From contig DASXCQ010000004.1 of NCBI GenBank assembly GCA_036491115.1, forward strand, positions 62,001 through 126,000: a DNA stretch of 64,000 bases. The letters run 5' to 3'. Every line of letters begins with the position of its first letter. Position 1 is the stretch's first letter. The position numbers and the translations under genes are program-made. The DNA is from DATEPR01 sp036491115. Its GTDB lineage: Bacteria > Actinomycetota > Actinomycetes > Mycobacteriales > Pseudonocardiaceae. The notes below the pieces were generated by a model, which saw only the letters and a list, made by a program, of their open reading frames with translations, did not search any database and was not told the origin of the DNA. Shown in pieces: positions 1-8,464 of this stretch.

Positions 1-1
1 C

Positions 2-631
2 CACCGGTTGCAGGCCACCCAGACGCCCGATCTGGCGGTGCGGTGGAACTGCAAGGCGGGCAAGTGCGGCTCGTGCTCCGCGGAGGTCAACGGTCGCCCC
101 CGGCTGATGTGCATGACGCGCATGTCGACGTTCACCGAGGACGAGACGATCACCGTCACGCCCATGCGGACGTTCCCGGTGATCCGCGACCTGGTCACCG
201 ACGTGTCGTTCAACTACGTCAAGGCCAGGGAGATCCCCTCGTTCCAGCCGCCCGCCGACCTGGAGCCGGGCGAATACCGGATGCAGCAGGTCGACGTCGA
301 GCGGTCGCAGGAGTTCCGGAAGTGCATCGAGTGCTTCCTGTGCAACGACACCTGCCACGTGATCCGGGACCACGACGAGAACAAGGAACACTTCGCCGGT
401 CCCCGGTTCCTGATGCGCATCTCCGAACTGGAGATGCACCCGCTGGACGCCGGTGACCGGGTCAGCGAGGCCCAGGAGGACCACGGCCTCGGATTCTGCA
501 ACATCACCAAGTGCTGCACCGATGTGTGCCCGGAAGGCATCCACATCACGGACAACGCGCTGATCCCGATGAAGGAGCGGGTCGCGGACCGCAAGTACGA
601 CCCGCTGGCCCGACTGTTCCGCCGTAGGTGA
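2..631 (+). CDS. sdhB: Succinate dehydrogenase/fumarate reductase iron-sulfur subunit, 5' truncated by window edge
   Basis: C-terminal ~209 residues of the electron-transfer subunit of complex II, which passes electrons from the flavoprotein subunit to the quinone. The visible part begins within the [2Fe-2S] loop (CKAGKCGSC, then a further Cys in LMCMTR). It continues with the ferredoxin-like cluster motifs CIECFLCNDTC and CNITKCCTDVCP that bind the [4Fe-4S] and [3Fe-4S] clusters. The frame stays open to the left edge, so the true start lies outside. The flavoprotein gene presumably lies upstream (inference). The sequence fits the SdhB/FrdB type common in actinomycetes, and I cannot tell succinate oxidation from fumarate reduction. 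Confidence 0.93.
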   Translation, partial: HRLQATQTPDLAVRWNCKAGKCGSCSAEVNGRPRLMCMTRMSTFTEDETITVTPMRTFPVIRDLVTDVSFNYVKAREIPSFQPPADLEPGEYRMQQVDVERSQEFRKCIECFLCNDTCHVIRDHDENKEHFAGPRFLMRISELEMHPLDAGDRVSEAQEDHGLGFCNITKCCTDVCPEGIHITDNALIPMKERVADRKYDPLARLFRRR

Positions 632-692
632 CGGGTTCCCCGGGCACCGCGTTCGTCGCATTCGGTGACGATCACGCGGTGTTTGGGGAACA

Positions 693-1394
693 ATGCGTCT
701 TGTGCTGCGAATACTGCTGGTCGAGGACGACGATGCCGAGGCCAACGCCTTGGTGCCGTCGCTGGGCCGGTGGTCGTACACGGTCGACCGGCTGCCCGAC
801 GGCCGGGACGTCCTGAATCGACTGGTCGGCGTGGACGTCGTCCTGCTGGACATGCGGTTGCCCGACGGCGACAGCCACGCCCTGTGCGGGCGGATCCGGG
901 CGATCAGCGACGTGCCGATCATCATGATGTCCGGTTTCGACGAGGTCTCCGACCGGATCCTGGCATTGCACTCCGGTGCCGACGACTTCGTCCGCAAGCC
1001 CTACGACGAGGGCGAACTCGTCGCCCGCATCCGCGCCGTGATCCGCCGCCGGGACGGTGCGCACCCGCCGGTCGGCACCGCCGGCGAGGCCGTCGTCCTC
1101 GGTGACGTGGAGATCCACCAGACCCGGCGCGAGGTCCTGGTGGCCGGTCAGCCGGTGGACCTGACCAGGGACCAGTTCCGGCTGCTGGCGTTCATCGCCG
1201 GTTGCGGCGGCGTCATCTGCACGAACGAGCGCATCGTGGCCGAGCTGTGGCCGGACGCCTACCGGAGCCGCGACGTAGACCTGGACGAGCAGGTCCGCGC
1301 GATTCTGGCCGTCGTCGGCCGGCCATGGCTGATCCGGACCGTGCGGGGTGTCGGCTACCAGCTCGGCTGGCCGCCCGCGCGGCGCACCCGCTGA
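693..1394 (+). CDS. OmpR/PhoB-family response regulator
   Basis: Two-domain DNA-binding response regulator of 233 residues. The receiver domain (about 5-118) has the acidic pair in LLVEDDD, the phospho-acceptor Asp in LLDMRLPD and the conserved Lys in VRKPY. The C-terminal winged helix (about 135-228) ends with the typical TVRGVGYQL wing. It lies 6 bp upstream of a histidine kinase gene, its likely partner. The ATG is preceded only by a short GGGGAA, so the start is reasonable but not proven. The signal and target genes cannot be read from the sequence. Confidence 0.93.
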   Translation: MRLVLRILLVEDDDAEANALVPSLGRWSYTVDRLPDGRDVLNRLVGVDVVLLDMRLPDGDSHALCGRIRAISDVPIIMMSGFDEVSDRILALHSGADDFVRKPYDEGELVARIRAVIRRRDGAHPPVGTAGEAVVLGDVEIHQTRREVLVAGQPVDLTRDQFRLLAFIAGCGGVICTNERIVAELWPDAYRSRDVDLDEQVRAILAVVGRPWLIRTVRGVGYQLGWPPARRTR

Positions 1395-1400
1395 GCGTCC

Positions 1401-2783
1401 GTGCGTACCCGCCTGCTCGCCGTCGTCACGTCGCTGGTCGTGTTGGTCGTCATCGGACTCGGCGCACCGCTGGCGTTGAGCGTGGCCAGCACCGAGGGCC
1501 AGCGGCTGTTCCTGGACCGGCTCACCGACACCGAGGGTTTCGCGTCCATGGCGCAGCAGGCGCTGCCCTCCGGCGATTTCGCCGCACTGGACAAGGCTCT
1601 GGTGCGCTACCAACAGGTGTACGGCATCCGCGCGGTCGTGGTCGACACCAACCACACGGTCAAGGCCCGGTCGGTGACACCGGTCGACCTGGCCGATCCC
1701 GCGGTGCGCCAGGCGATCCGGGCGGCGCTGGCCGGCCAGTCACCGCAACCCGGGTCGACGCTGCTGCCCTGGGACACGGCTCCGCTGGTGGTGGCCGAAC
1801 CGGTGCTGCTCACCGGTGAACTGCGCGGGGTCGCGGTGACCGTGTCGGCCACCGACGCGGCCAGGCACTCGATCCTGTCCTGGTGGGGCGAGCTGACCGC
1901 TGGTGCGATCGTGGCGATCGCCCTGGCCGTGCTGGCCGCGCTGCCGGTGGTGCGCTGGGTGTTGCGGCCGGTGCGCCGGTTGGACGACGCGACCGCGCAG
2001 CTCGGTGTCGCGCTGGTGAAGGGCGAGGACGTGGACCCGGCCGGCATCCACGGTGGACCACCGGAACTGCGCAGGCTGTCCGAGTCGTTCGACCGGCTGG
2101 CCACCACGGCGACCACGGCGATGGCTGCCCAGCGGGCCTTCGTCGCCGACGCGTCGCACCAGTTGCGCAATCCGCTGACCGCGTTGCGGCTGCGGCTGGG
2201 CAATCTGGCCGGGCATGTCGCGCCCGACGCCGAGGTACACCAGGTGGCGGCTGTCGCCGAGGCCGACCGGTTGGGTCGCATCCTGGACGAGCTGCTGGCC
2301 ATGGCGCGGGCCGAGTCCGGTGCGGTGGCGCCGGTCGAGGTGGACGTCGACCAGGTGGTGCGGCAGCGGGTGGCCACCTGGCAGGCGGTCGCGACGCACC
2401 GCGACGTGTCCATGGTGCTGGCCGGCGAACCCGGCGGCCGGGCGCTGGCCCCGCCCCGCGGCCTGGAGGCCATCCTGGACGCCCTGCTGGACAACGCGGT
2501 GAAGTTCACCGCGGACGGCACGATGGTCGAGGTCGAGGTGCGCCGTCCGAACGGGACGGTCGCGGTGTCCGTGCGCGACCACGGCCCGGGGCTGCGGCCG
2601 GAGGAGCTGCCCAGGGCCACGGATCGCTTCTGGCGCAGCAGGGAACACCAGAACGTGCACGGCACCGGACTCGGCCTGGCCATCGTCAGCCGCATCGTGG
2701 AGCGGGTCGACGGATCGGTCCAGGTGTCCACACCGGATGGTGGCGGACTGATGGTTCGGATCGAACTGCCGGCCGTCGAGTAG
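1401..2783 (+). CDS. Membrane sensor histidine kinase (HAMP-HisKA-HATPase)
   Basis: Partner kinase of the preceding regulator, 460 residues from a GTG start. A first membrane helix (about 7-29) and a second (about 166-186) bracket an extracytoplasmic sensor of ~135 residues. A HAMP linker (about 187-240) follows, then the H-box ASHQLRNPLTAL with phospho-acceptor His near 253, the N-box DNAVKF, and the glycine-rich HGPGL and HGTGLGLAI motifs of the ATPase domain. All catalytic motifs are present, so it should be active. It is convergent with the ABC permease gene, with only 6 bp between the stops. Confidence 0.93.
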   Translation: MRTRLLAVVTSLVVLVVIGLGAPLALSVASTEGQRLFLDRLTDTEGFASMAQQALPSGDFAALDKALVRYQQVYGIRAVVVDTNHTVKARSVTPVDLADPAVRQAIRAALAGQSPQPGSTLLPWDTAPLVVAEPVLLTGELRGVAVTVSATDAARHSILSWWGELTAGAIVAIALAVLAALPVVRWVLRPVRRLDDATAQLGVALVKGEDVDPAGIHGGPPELRRLSESFDRLATTATTAMAAQRAFVADASHQLRNPLTALRLRLGNLAGHVAPDAEVHQVAAVAEADRLGRILDELLAMARAESGAVAPVEVDVDQVVRQRVATWQAVATHRDVSMVLAGEPGGRALAPPRGLEAILDALLDNAVKFTADGTMVEVEVRRPNGTVAVSVRDHGPGLRPEELPRATDRFWRSREHQNVHGTGLGLAIVSRIVERVDGSVQVSTPDGGGLMVRIELPAVE

Positions 2784-2789
2784 CGCGGC

Positions 2790-3551
2790 TCAGGCCGTCT
2801 TGCGCCGGTAGACGGCCATGGCGAACGCGTAGGCGACGAGGAGAATGCCGACGCACCAGGCGAGGGCGATCCAGATGCCGCCGCCGACCGGCTGCCGTTC
2901 CAGCAGTCCCCGGATCGTGTTGACGATCGAGGTGACCGGTTGGTTGCGGGCGAAGGCACGCACCGGCCCCGGCATCGTGTCGGTGGGGACGAACGCCGAG
3001 CTCACGAACGGCAGGAAGATGATCGGGTAGGAGAAGGCGCTCGCTCCGTCCGTGGACGAGGCCGACAGCCCGGCGATCACCGCGACCCATGTCAACGCGA
3101 GCGTGAACAGCAGGAGGATGCCGGCCACGGCGAGCCACGCCAGCACCCCCGCCGATGAGCGGAAGCCCATCAGCAACGCGACCGCGACGATGATCACCAC
3201 GGAGATCGCGTTGGACACCAGCGAGGTCAGCACGTGCGCCCACAGCACCGACGAACGGGTGATCGGCATGGAGTGGAATCTCTCGAAGATGCCACTGCGC
3301 AGATCGTTGAACAGCCGATAGGCGGTGTACGAGATGCCACTGGCGATCGCGATGAGCAGGATGCCGGGCAGCAGGTAGTTCACATAGTTGTCGGTGCCGG
3401 TACGGATGGCACCGCCGAACACGTAGACGAACATCAACATGAACGCGATCGGCATGATCGTGACCGTGATGATGGTGTCCGGGCTGCGCGTGACGTGTCG
3501 CACGGACCGCCCGAGCAGCGCGCCCGTGTTGCCGAAGAAGTACGTGGTCAT
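2790..3551 (-). CDS. ABC-2 type exporter permease (DrrB-like)
   Basis: Integral membrane subunit of a drug- or lipid-type ABC exporter, 253 residues with about six hydrophobic helices and the ABC-2 signature region near the C-terminus (PVTSIVNTIRGLL). An open frame extends far upstream, but the ATG at 3551 is chosen because it overlaps the ATPase stop as ATGA, indicating translational coupling. It is the last gene of a PadR / HAAS-pentapeptide / ATPase / permease operon. The substrate is unknown. DrrAB-type pairs commonly export hydrophobic antibiotics, but that is family knowledge only. Confidence 0.9.
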   Translation of the reverse strand: MTTYFFGNTGALLGRSVRHVTRSPDTIITVTIMPIAFMLMFVYVFGGAIRTGTDNYVNYLLPGILLIAIASGISYTAYRLFNDLRSGIFERFHSMPITRSSVLWAHVLTSLVSNAISVVIIVAVALLMGFRSSAGVLAWLAVAGILLLFTLALTWVAVIAGLSASSTDGASAFSYPIIFLPFVSSAFVPTDTMPGPVRAFARNQPVTSIVNTIRGLLERQPVGGGIWIALAWCVGILLVAYAFAMAVYRRKTA

Positions 3552-4321
3552 CGCTGCTCCTGCTGGTGATTCCCGATGATCGACAGAAAGATCTCCTCCA
3601 GGGTGGGTTGCCGTTCCACGTATTCCACGGTCGCGGACGGGAGCAGCTCCCTCAGCTCGGCCAATGTGCCGGACACGATGATCGTGCCCTCGTGCAGGAT
3701 CGCGATCCGATCGGCGAGCTTCTCGGCCTCGTCCAGGTACTGGGTCGTGAGCAACACCGTCGTGCCGCTGTCGGCGAGGTTCTGGATCACCTGCCACACC
3801 TCGATGCGGGCCTCCGGGTCGAGTCCGGTGGTCGGCTCGTCGAGGAAGATGATCCGCGGGTCGCCGACGAGGCTCATGGCGATGTCGAGACGGCGGCGCA
3901 TGCCGCCCGAGTAGCCGGACACCCTGCGCCCGGCCGCATCGGCGAGGCCGAACCGTTCGAGCAGGTCGTCGGCGACCCGGCGGGGGTGTGTCACCCGCCG
4001 CAGCTTCGCGATCAGGACCAGGTTCTCCCGGCCGGTGAGGATCTCGTCCACCGCCGCGAACTGCCCGGTCAGGCTGATCGACGCCCGCACCCGCGCCGCC
4101 TGGGACACGGCGTCGAATCCGTTGACGCTCGCCGTGCCGTCATCCGGCTTGAGCAGGGTGGCGAGGATTCGCACGATCGTGGTCTTGCCGGCACCGTTGG
4201 AGCCGAGCAACGCGAAAATGCTCCCGCTGGCCACGTCGAAGTCCACGCCTTTGAGTACATGGACGTTCTGGTAGGACTTCCGCAATCCGTGGACCCGGAT
4301 CGCCGCTGTCTGCTGTGCCAT
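3548..4321 (-). CDS. ABC transporter ATP-binding protein (DrrA-like)
   Basis: ATPase of the exporter, 257 residues. Walker A (GSNGAGKTT), the ABC signature (YSGGMRRR), Walker B with catalytic Glu (IIFLDEPTTGLDP) and the H-loop region in which His is replaced by Gln (LLTTQYLDEAE) are visible. The TTQYLDEAE variant is typical of the DrrA/daunorubicin-resistance subfamily. It starts 14 bp after the pentapeptide-repeat gene and overlaps the permease by 4 bp, so all are probably on one mRNA under PadR control. Confidence 0.92.
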   Translation of the reverse strand: MAQQTAAIRVHGLRKSYQNVHVLKGVDFDVASGSIFALLGSNGAGKTTIVRILATLLKPDDGTASVNGFDAVSQAARVRASISLTGQFAAVDEILTGRENLVLIAKLRRVTHPRRVADDLLERFGLADAAGRRVSGYSGGMRRRLDIAMSLVGDPRIIFLDEPTTGLDPEARIEVWQVIQNLADSGTTVLLTTQYLDEAEKLADRIAILHEGTIIVSGTLAELRELLPSATVEYVERQPTLEEIFLSIIGNHQQEQR

Positions 4322-4335
4322 GCTTTCTCGTCCCT

Positions 4336-5193
4336 CTATTCCACGGTCACGTTCGACAGGTCCGCGCCCAGGTTCTTGAGCGGGGCGTAGGTCAACTTGT
4401 CCATGCGCGCCCCGTCGAAGCTCACCGTGCGGATGGCGTTGCGGTACTTCCTGCTCGACGCGCGGAAGGACACGTCCCGCAGCGTCGCCCCCCGGAGCGT
4501 GAGGCCGCCGACTCCCGCCCGGTCGAACCGCACGCTGGTGAGGGTCGCCCCGTCCAGGTGCAGGCCGCGCAGGTCGGAGTAGGAGAAGTCCACGCCGATG
4601 AAGGTGCAGTTCTCGAAGACGGTCTGCCGCAGATCGGTGTACCGGAGCTTGACGTCCGTGAGCGCGGCATCGGCGAACCGGGTCTTGACGAGTCCCGACA
4701 TGCTGAAGTCGGTGCGTACCAGGACGGCCCGGTGGAAGCTGGCGCGGGTCAGCTCGATCGCCGACATGTTCACATCGGTCAGCTTCGCGCCGTCGAAGTT
4801 CGCAGCCGCCACATCGCTGCCCTTGAACGAGCTGCTGGTGAGTTCGACACGCGAGAAGTCGGCACCGCGCAGCGCACTCGACTCGAATTTCCCGTCGCTC
4901 ACCACCACGCCCGCGAAATCACTGTCGCGCAGATCGCTCGCATCGAATCGCGACACCATCTGGCGTTCGAGCGAGCGGGACAGGTGGGAAACCTCCTGCA
5001 CCGTCTGCTCGATGTCACCGATGCTGTCGATGGTCAGTTCGAAGGCCGTCGCGTCATCCTTTCCCTCGGCCTTGAGTTCGCGGAACCGCTCGTGCAGGTC
5101 CGCCAACAGGTCCGCTTTCAACTCGCTGATGCTCTTCGCACCCTCGTAGGGCGCGAAGACGCCGTCCACGTAGTCATTGAGCCTGTCGGTCAT
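4336..5193 (-). CDS. HAAS-domain / pentapeptide-repeat fusion protein
   Basis: Protein of 285 residues with two parts. Residues 1 to ~75 are a helical segment beginning MTDRLNDYVDGVFAPYEG that resembles the HAAS (DUF1700-like) domain usually encoded next to PadR regulators. Residues ~82-260 are A(D/N)LxX-type pentapeptide repeats (ADFSRVEL, ANFDGAKL, TDLRQTVF, and so on) predicted to form a right-handed quadrilateral beta-helix. No membrane helix is present, unlike many HAAS proteins. It sits between PadR and the ABC exporter, with gaps of 12 and 14 bp. Some pentapeptide proteins (Qnr, MfpA, AlbG) shield DNA gyrase from drugs. A similar role here is a guess. Confidence 0.8.
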   Translation of the reverse strand: MTDRLNDYVDGVFAPYEGAKSISELKADLLADLHERFRELKAEGKDDATAFELTIDSIGDIEQTVQEVSHLSRSLERQMVSRFDASDLRDSDFAGVVVSDGKFESSALRGADFSRVELTSSSFKGSDVAAANFDGAKLTDVNMSAIELTRASFHRAVLVRTDFSMSGLVKTRFADAALTDVKLRYTDLRQTVFENCTFIGVDFSYSDLRGLHLDGATLTSVRFDRAGVGGLTLRGATLRDVSFRASSRKYRNAIRTVSFDGARMDKLTYAPLKNLGADLSNVTVE

Positions 5194-5205
5194 CCGTGTT
5201 TCCCC

Positions 5206-5535
5206 TCAGAGCAGTGTGTCGAGCACGCGCCGCGCGTACTCCCAGTTGGTCTTGTTGCGGGCATAGGTCGTGCGACCCTTGTCCGTGATTCGGAAATACT
5301 TGCGCCGTCCGCCCTGCGATTCGTCGCCCCAATACCACGTGATGTCGCCATCCGTCTCCAGTCGGCGGACGCTGGAGTACATCGTGGCTTCCTTGAGTTC
5401 GTACTCGCCGTGCGAACGCTCGGCGATCAGTTTGACGATCTCGTAGCCATAACAGTCGGATTCTGTCAGCAGTCGCAGAATCATCGTGTCGGTGTTCCCG
5501 CGCAACAGATCGGATGTGATTTTGCTTGGGCTCAT
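5206..5535 (-). CDS. PadR-family transcriptional regulator
   Basis: Small winged-helix repressor of 109 residues with the PadR core (MILRLLTESDCYGYEIVKLI, the TMYSSVRRLETDG recognition helix and the GGRRKYFRITDKG wing). The ATG at 5535 is chosen over an upstream start because AGAGGTGG lies just before it. The gene heads the operon encoding the HAAS-pentapeptide protein and a DrrAB-like exporter, the usual arrangement for PadR-controlled efflux. It probably represses its own promoter, where GTACT/AGTAC half-sites cluster. Confidence 0.92.
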   Translation of the reverse strand: MSPSKITSDLLRGNTDTMILRLLTESDCYGYEIVKLIAERSHGEYELKEATMYSSVRRLETDGDITWYWGDESQGGRRKYFRITDKGRTTYARNKTNWEYARRVLDTLL

Positions 5536-5554
5536 CTCACCACCTCTGAGGACC

Positions 5555-5605
5555 AACGTACGGCACTGTACTGTGGCTGTCAAGGTACTATTCGCGCCGT
5601 AGTAC
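5555..5605 (-). promoter_or_regulatory. PadR operon promoter with repeated GTACT/AGTAC half-sites
   Basis: Read on the minus strand, a perfect TTGACA (-35, 5578-5583) is followed after 17 bp by TACGTT (-10, 5555-5560). GTACT occurs at 5568-5572 and 5585-5589, AGTAC at 5601-5605 and GTAC at 5558-5561. The pair at 5585-5605 is a perfect 5-bp inverted repeat with an 11-bp spacer. The half-sites overlap and flank the promoter, as expected for autorepression. Binding by PadR is inferred. Confidence 0.6.
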
Positions 5606-5635
5606 ACGGACGCGCGTGGTAGGTCTCGGCCCTGC

Positions 5636-6429
5636 TCACCCGCGCCCGGCGGTCACCAGATGGGTTCGGCCCGGTACGAACCCGGCCGGCTGGCTGCGCA
5701 GGCGCCCGTAGTTCGCGTCCGGGGCACCCGGCGCGGTGATGTGTTCGATCCGCCAGCCGCCCGCGGTGAACAACGCCATGGGATCGTCGGTGCCGAACGG
5801 TGGCGGCACGTCGTTGTCCGCGCACCACGTCCGGTAGGGCCGCATCGCCGGGGAGTCGAGCCCGACGGTCCCTGTGACGTCGGCGGCGAACACGCTGGCG
5901 GGGCCGGACAGGCTCGCCGCGTCGCGCAGCAGGTGGACGATCATCCGTTCGGTCAGATAGAAGAACAGGCCCTCGGCCAGCCACAGCGTCGGCGCGTTCC
6001 GGTCGAACCCGCTGTCGCACAGCGCCAAGCCGAACCCATCGGTGACGTCGCCCACCACGACCCGGCCTCGACACCGAGGCGCATGGCCGGCCAGGACGTC
6101 CTGCTCGCCGGTGCAGACCTCCTGCCGGTCCACCTCGTACCTGTCCAGGTCTGCCGGCACGGTCGGTAGGGCCGGGTGTCCAGGCCCGCGCCCAACAGGA
6201 CCACCTGCCGGACACCCGTGACGGTCGACTTGACCAGGTCGTCGAACCACCGGACCCGTACCGGGATGAACGAGTTCTCGCCGCCGGCGGCGCGTTCCGA
6301 GGCGGCCATCATCGCGAAGCCGCGCTCGCCGGCCAACTCCCGCGCGAATGGATCGCAGAACAACCGATCGGCCCGATCCGACTCCCGCGCCCGGACAGCG
6401 GCGATCCAGGACGCGCTGCTCGTCGTCAC
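5636..6429 (-). pseudogene. Leucine-carboxyl-methyltransferase-type SAM methyltransferase, frameshifted
   Basis: The N-terminal part (6429 to about 6165) encodes a substrate-proximal segment ending in the SAM motif VVLLGAGLDTRPYR. The remainder (about 6160 to 5636) continues the same protein in another frame, with LDRYEVDRQEV, the WLAEGLFFYL motif and the family C-terminus. The family is the COG3315-type O-methyltransferases. One missing base, most simply a G around 6161-6166, would restore a protein of ~264 residues. Either this is a real pseudogene or a sequencing error in a C/G run. No other lesion is visible, which slightly favours an error or a recent mutation. Confidence 0.75.
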
Positions 6430-6520
6430 GGGCGGAACCTATCCCGGTCCAGTGGCAGACCGAGTACCCGCCTCGCGCCGCCCGTTCCGACCCGGTGGGG
6501 CTCCTGACTCGGCGAACCCG

Positions 6521-7027
6521 CTAGGCGCCGGTGACGCCGTCGACCCGTTCGCGGAGCAGGTCGGCGTGGCCGCTGTGCCGGGCGTACTCCTCGATGACGT
6601 GGCCGAACATCCAGCGCAGCGTCAGCAGACCCCACCGCTGGAAGTAGCACGTGTCGTCCAGCGCCCGGCCCGCCACGGCCTGCCGGCACAGTTCCTGCTC
6701 CTCGACCAGCCGTGCGTAGTCCTCCTCGGCGGTCGCCGCGTCGGCCTTGGCGATCGACACCGGCGGCCCGTACGCCCAGTCCACCGGCTGGCCGGCGAGC
6801 CGGGTGCGGAACCAGATCCGCTCCACGTCGGTCAGGTGCCGCAGCAGGCCGAGCAACGACAGATCCGAGGGCGGCACCGCCCGCTCGGCCAACTGCTCGG
6901 CGGTCAGTCCGGCGCACTTGTGCAGCAGGGTGGTGCGGTTGCGCTCCAGCCGGGTGGTCAGCAGTGTCCGGTCGTCGCCCACGAGCGCCTCGTCCGGGCG
7001 GTCGACCTCGGGTGCGGTCCAGGTCAT
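6521..7027 (-). CDS. DinB-family (DUF664) protein
   Basis: Protein of 168 residues with the DinB/DUF664 four-helix-bundle pattern, including the LLGLLRHLTDVERIWF segment, which carries the usual metal-binding His, and the second His in MFGHVIEEYARHSGHADLLRE. Members of this superfamily bind divalent metal, and some are thiol-dependent transferases. The reaction here is unknown. It starts with an ATGA overlap on the response regulator stop, so it is the last gene of the TAXI / kinase / regulator operon. That may make it an output gene or simply a passenger. Confidence 0.85.
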   Translation of the reverse strand: MTWTAPEVDRPDEALVGDDRTLLTTRLERNRTTLLHKCAGLTAEQLAERAVPPSDLSLLGLLRHLTDVERIWFRTRLAGQPVDWAYGPPVSIAKADAATAEEDYARLVEEQELCRQAVAGRALDDTCYFQRWGLLTLRWMFGHVIEEYARHSGHADLLRERVDGVTGA

Positions 7028-7701
7028 GAGTCGCTCTGTCTCCCGGGTGTGAGCAGGCCCAGCTCGTAGCCAGCGGCGACGGCGGCGGCGCGGTCGTTGA
7101 CGCCGAGCTTCGCGTAGATGTGCAGCAGGTGGGTCTTGACGGTGGCCTCGGACAGGAACAGCCGCTTGGCCGCGTCCCGGTTGGTGACGCCCTGCGAGAC
7201 CTGGATCAATACGTCCAGTTCGCGCGGGCTGAGCGTGTCGAATTTCGGGGCGGGCGCCGGTTCCGGCTGGCCGGTGGCCGGTCCGACCCGGTCCATCAGC
7301 CGCCGCGCCACGGCCGGGCTGAGCACCGAGTCGCCGCGCGCCGCCGACCGCACCCCGCGGATCAGCTCGTCCCTGGGCGCGTCCTTGAGCAGGTAACCGG
7401 TCGCGCCCGCCTCGATCGCCGGCAGCACGTCGCTGTCGGTGTCGAACGTGGTCAACACCAGCACCCGCACCGACGGCGCCACGACGGCCAGCTCGGTGAT
7501 GGCCGCGACCCCGCCCATGCCGGGCATCCGCAGGTCCATCAGCACCACGTCGACGTCCAGCCGGCCGACCGCGGCCAGCGCCTCCCGGCCGTCCGACGCC
7601 TCGCCGACCACGTCGAAGTCCGGGTCGCCGGCGAACACACCGCGCAGGCCGTCCCGGACCACCGGGTGGTCGTCCACGATGAGCAGCTTCACCGCCGTCA
7701 T
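7024..7701 (-). CDS. NarL/LuxR-family response regulator
   Basis: Response regulator of 225 residues. The receiver domain (about 1-120) shows VDDHPVVRDG, the phospho-acceptor in VVLMDLRMPGMGG and the Lys in YLLKDAP. The C-terminal LuxR helix-turn-helix (about 155-215) contains LSPRELDVLIQVSQGVTNRDAAKRL. The start at 7701 overlaps the stop of the kinase remnant as ATGA. The regulator looks fully intact although its cognate kinase gene is disrupted, so it may be orphaned or served by another kinase. Confidence 0.92.
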   Translation of the reverse strand: MTAVKLLIVDDHPVVRDGLRGVFAGDPDFDVVGEASDGREALAAVGRLDVDVVLMDLRMPGMGGVAAITELAVVAPSVRVLVLTTFDTDSDVLPAIEAGATGYLLKDAPRDELIRGVRSAARGDSVLSPAVARRLMDRVGPATGQPEPAPAPKFDTLSPRELDVLIQVSQGVTNRDAAKRLFLSEATVKTHLLHIYAKLGVNDRAAAVAAGYELGLLTPGRQSDS

Positions 7702-8445
7702 GCCGGCCCCTGTTCGGTCAGTGGGATCGCCGGCACGATCGCGGTGACCGTGGTGCCCTCGCCCGGCGCGCTCTCCAGGCCCAGCGTGCCGGCCACCCGG
7801 CCACACCGCCTGCGCATCGACGTGAGCCCGTAGCCGTGGCCGCCGCCCGGGTAGCCGTCGGCCAGCACCTGCCCGGCGGCAAATCCGATGCCGTCGTCCC
7901 GGATGTCCAGCACCACAACGTCGTCCATGTAGGACAACGTAATGCCCACCCGGTTCGCGGCCGTAGCAGCGGCCGCGCGTCACCGGTCACCGTCACCGGC
8001 ACCCCGGACGCGCTGGCGGCAGGCCCCCGGGGAGCGTGTAGATCACCAGCGACGACACCAGCGCCACCGCGAACGCGGCCATCGTCGGCAACACCAGGAA
8101 CGCCCGCATGAACGCCGTGGCCAGGAACACGACGTAGAACTCCGACCGCAGCACCAGCGCGGTCTCCAGGGCGATCAGCCCGGCGAAGTACACCATCCAC
8201 AGCCACCACGGCCGCGCCGCCGCCACGGTCACCGACGGGAACCCGATCCACAGCCACACCACGGCTGCCGCGGTCAAGGACGGCATGACGACCCGGTCCT
8301 GCCAGGAGACGACCGGCTGCGCGAGGGCGAACCCGGCCGCGGCGGCGAGGATGACGTAGGGCGCGACGACGATCAGCCGGTCGAACCGCCGATCCCATCG
8401 CAGCTCGTCGTCGAGCACCGAGCCGTCGCCGCCCATGCCGACCAC
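7698..8445 (-). pseudogene. Histidine kinase, internally deleted and out of frame
   Basis: The 5' part (8445 to about 8000) encodes an N-terminal membrane domain with about five helices ending in VIYTLPGG. The 3' part (about 7970 to 7698) encodes only the end of a HATPase domain (VVVLDIRDDGIGF, HGYGLTSMRRR, APGEGTTV). The two parts lie in different frames, and the phospho-acceptor His helix, most of the dimerisation domain and the N-box, roughly 150 residues or more, are missing. The junction near 7980-8020 is rich in GGTGAC repeats, which could have promoted a deletion. The ATGA overlaps with neighbours are intact, so the loss may be recent. Confidence 0.8.
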
Positions 8446-8464
8446 GTTGTCGTGGCCCTGCCGG

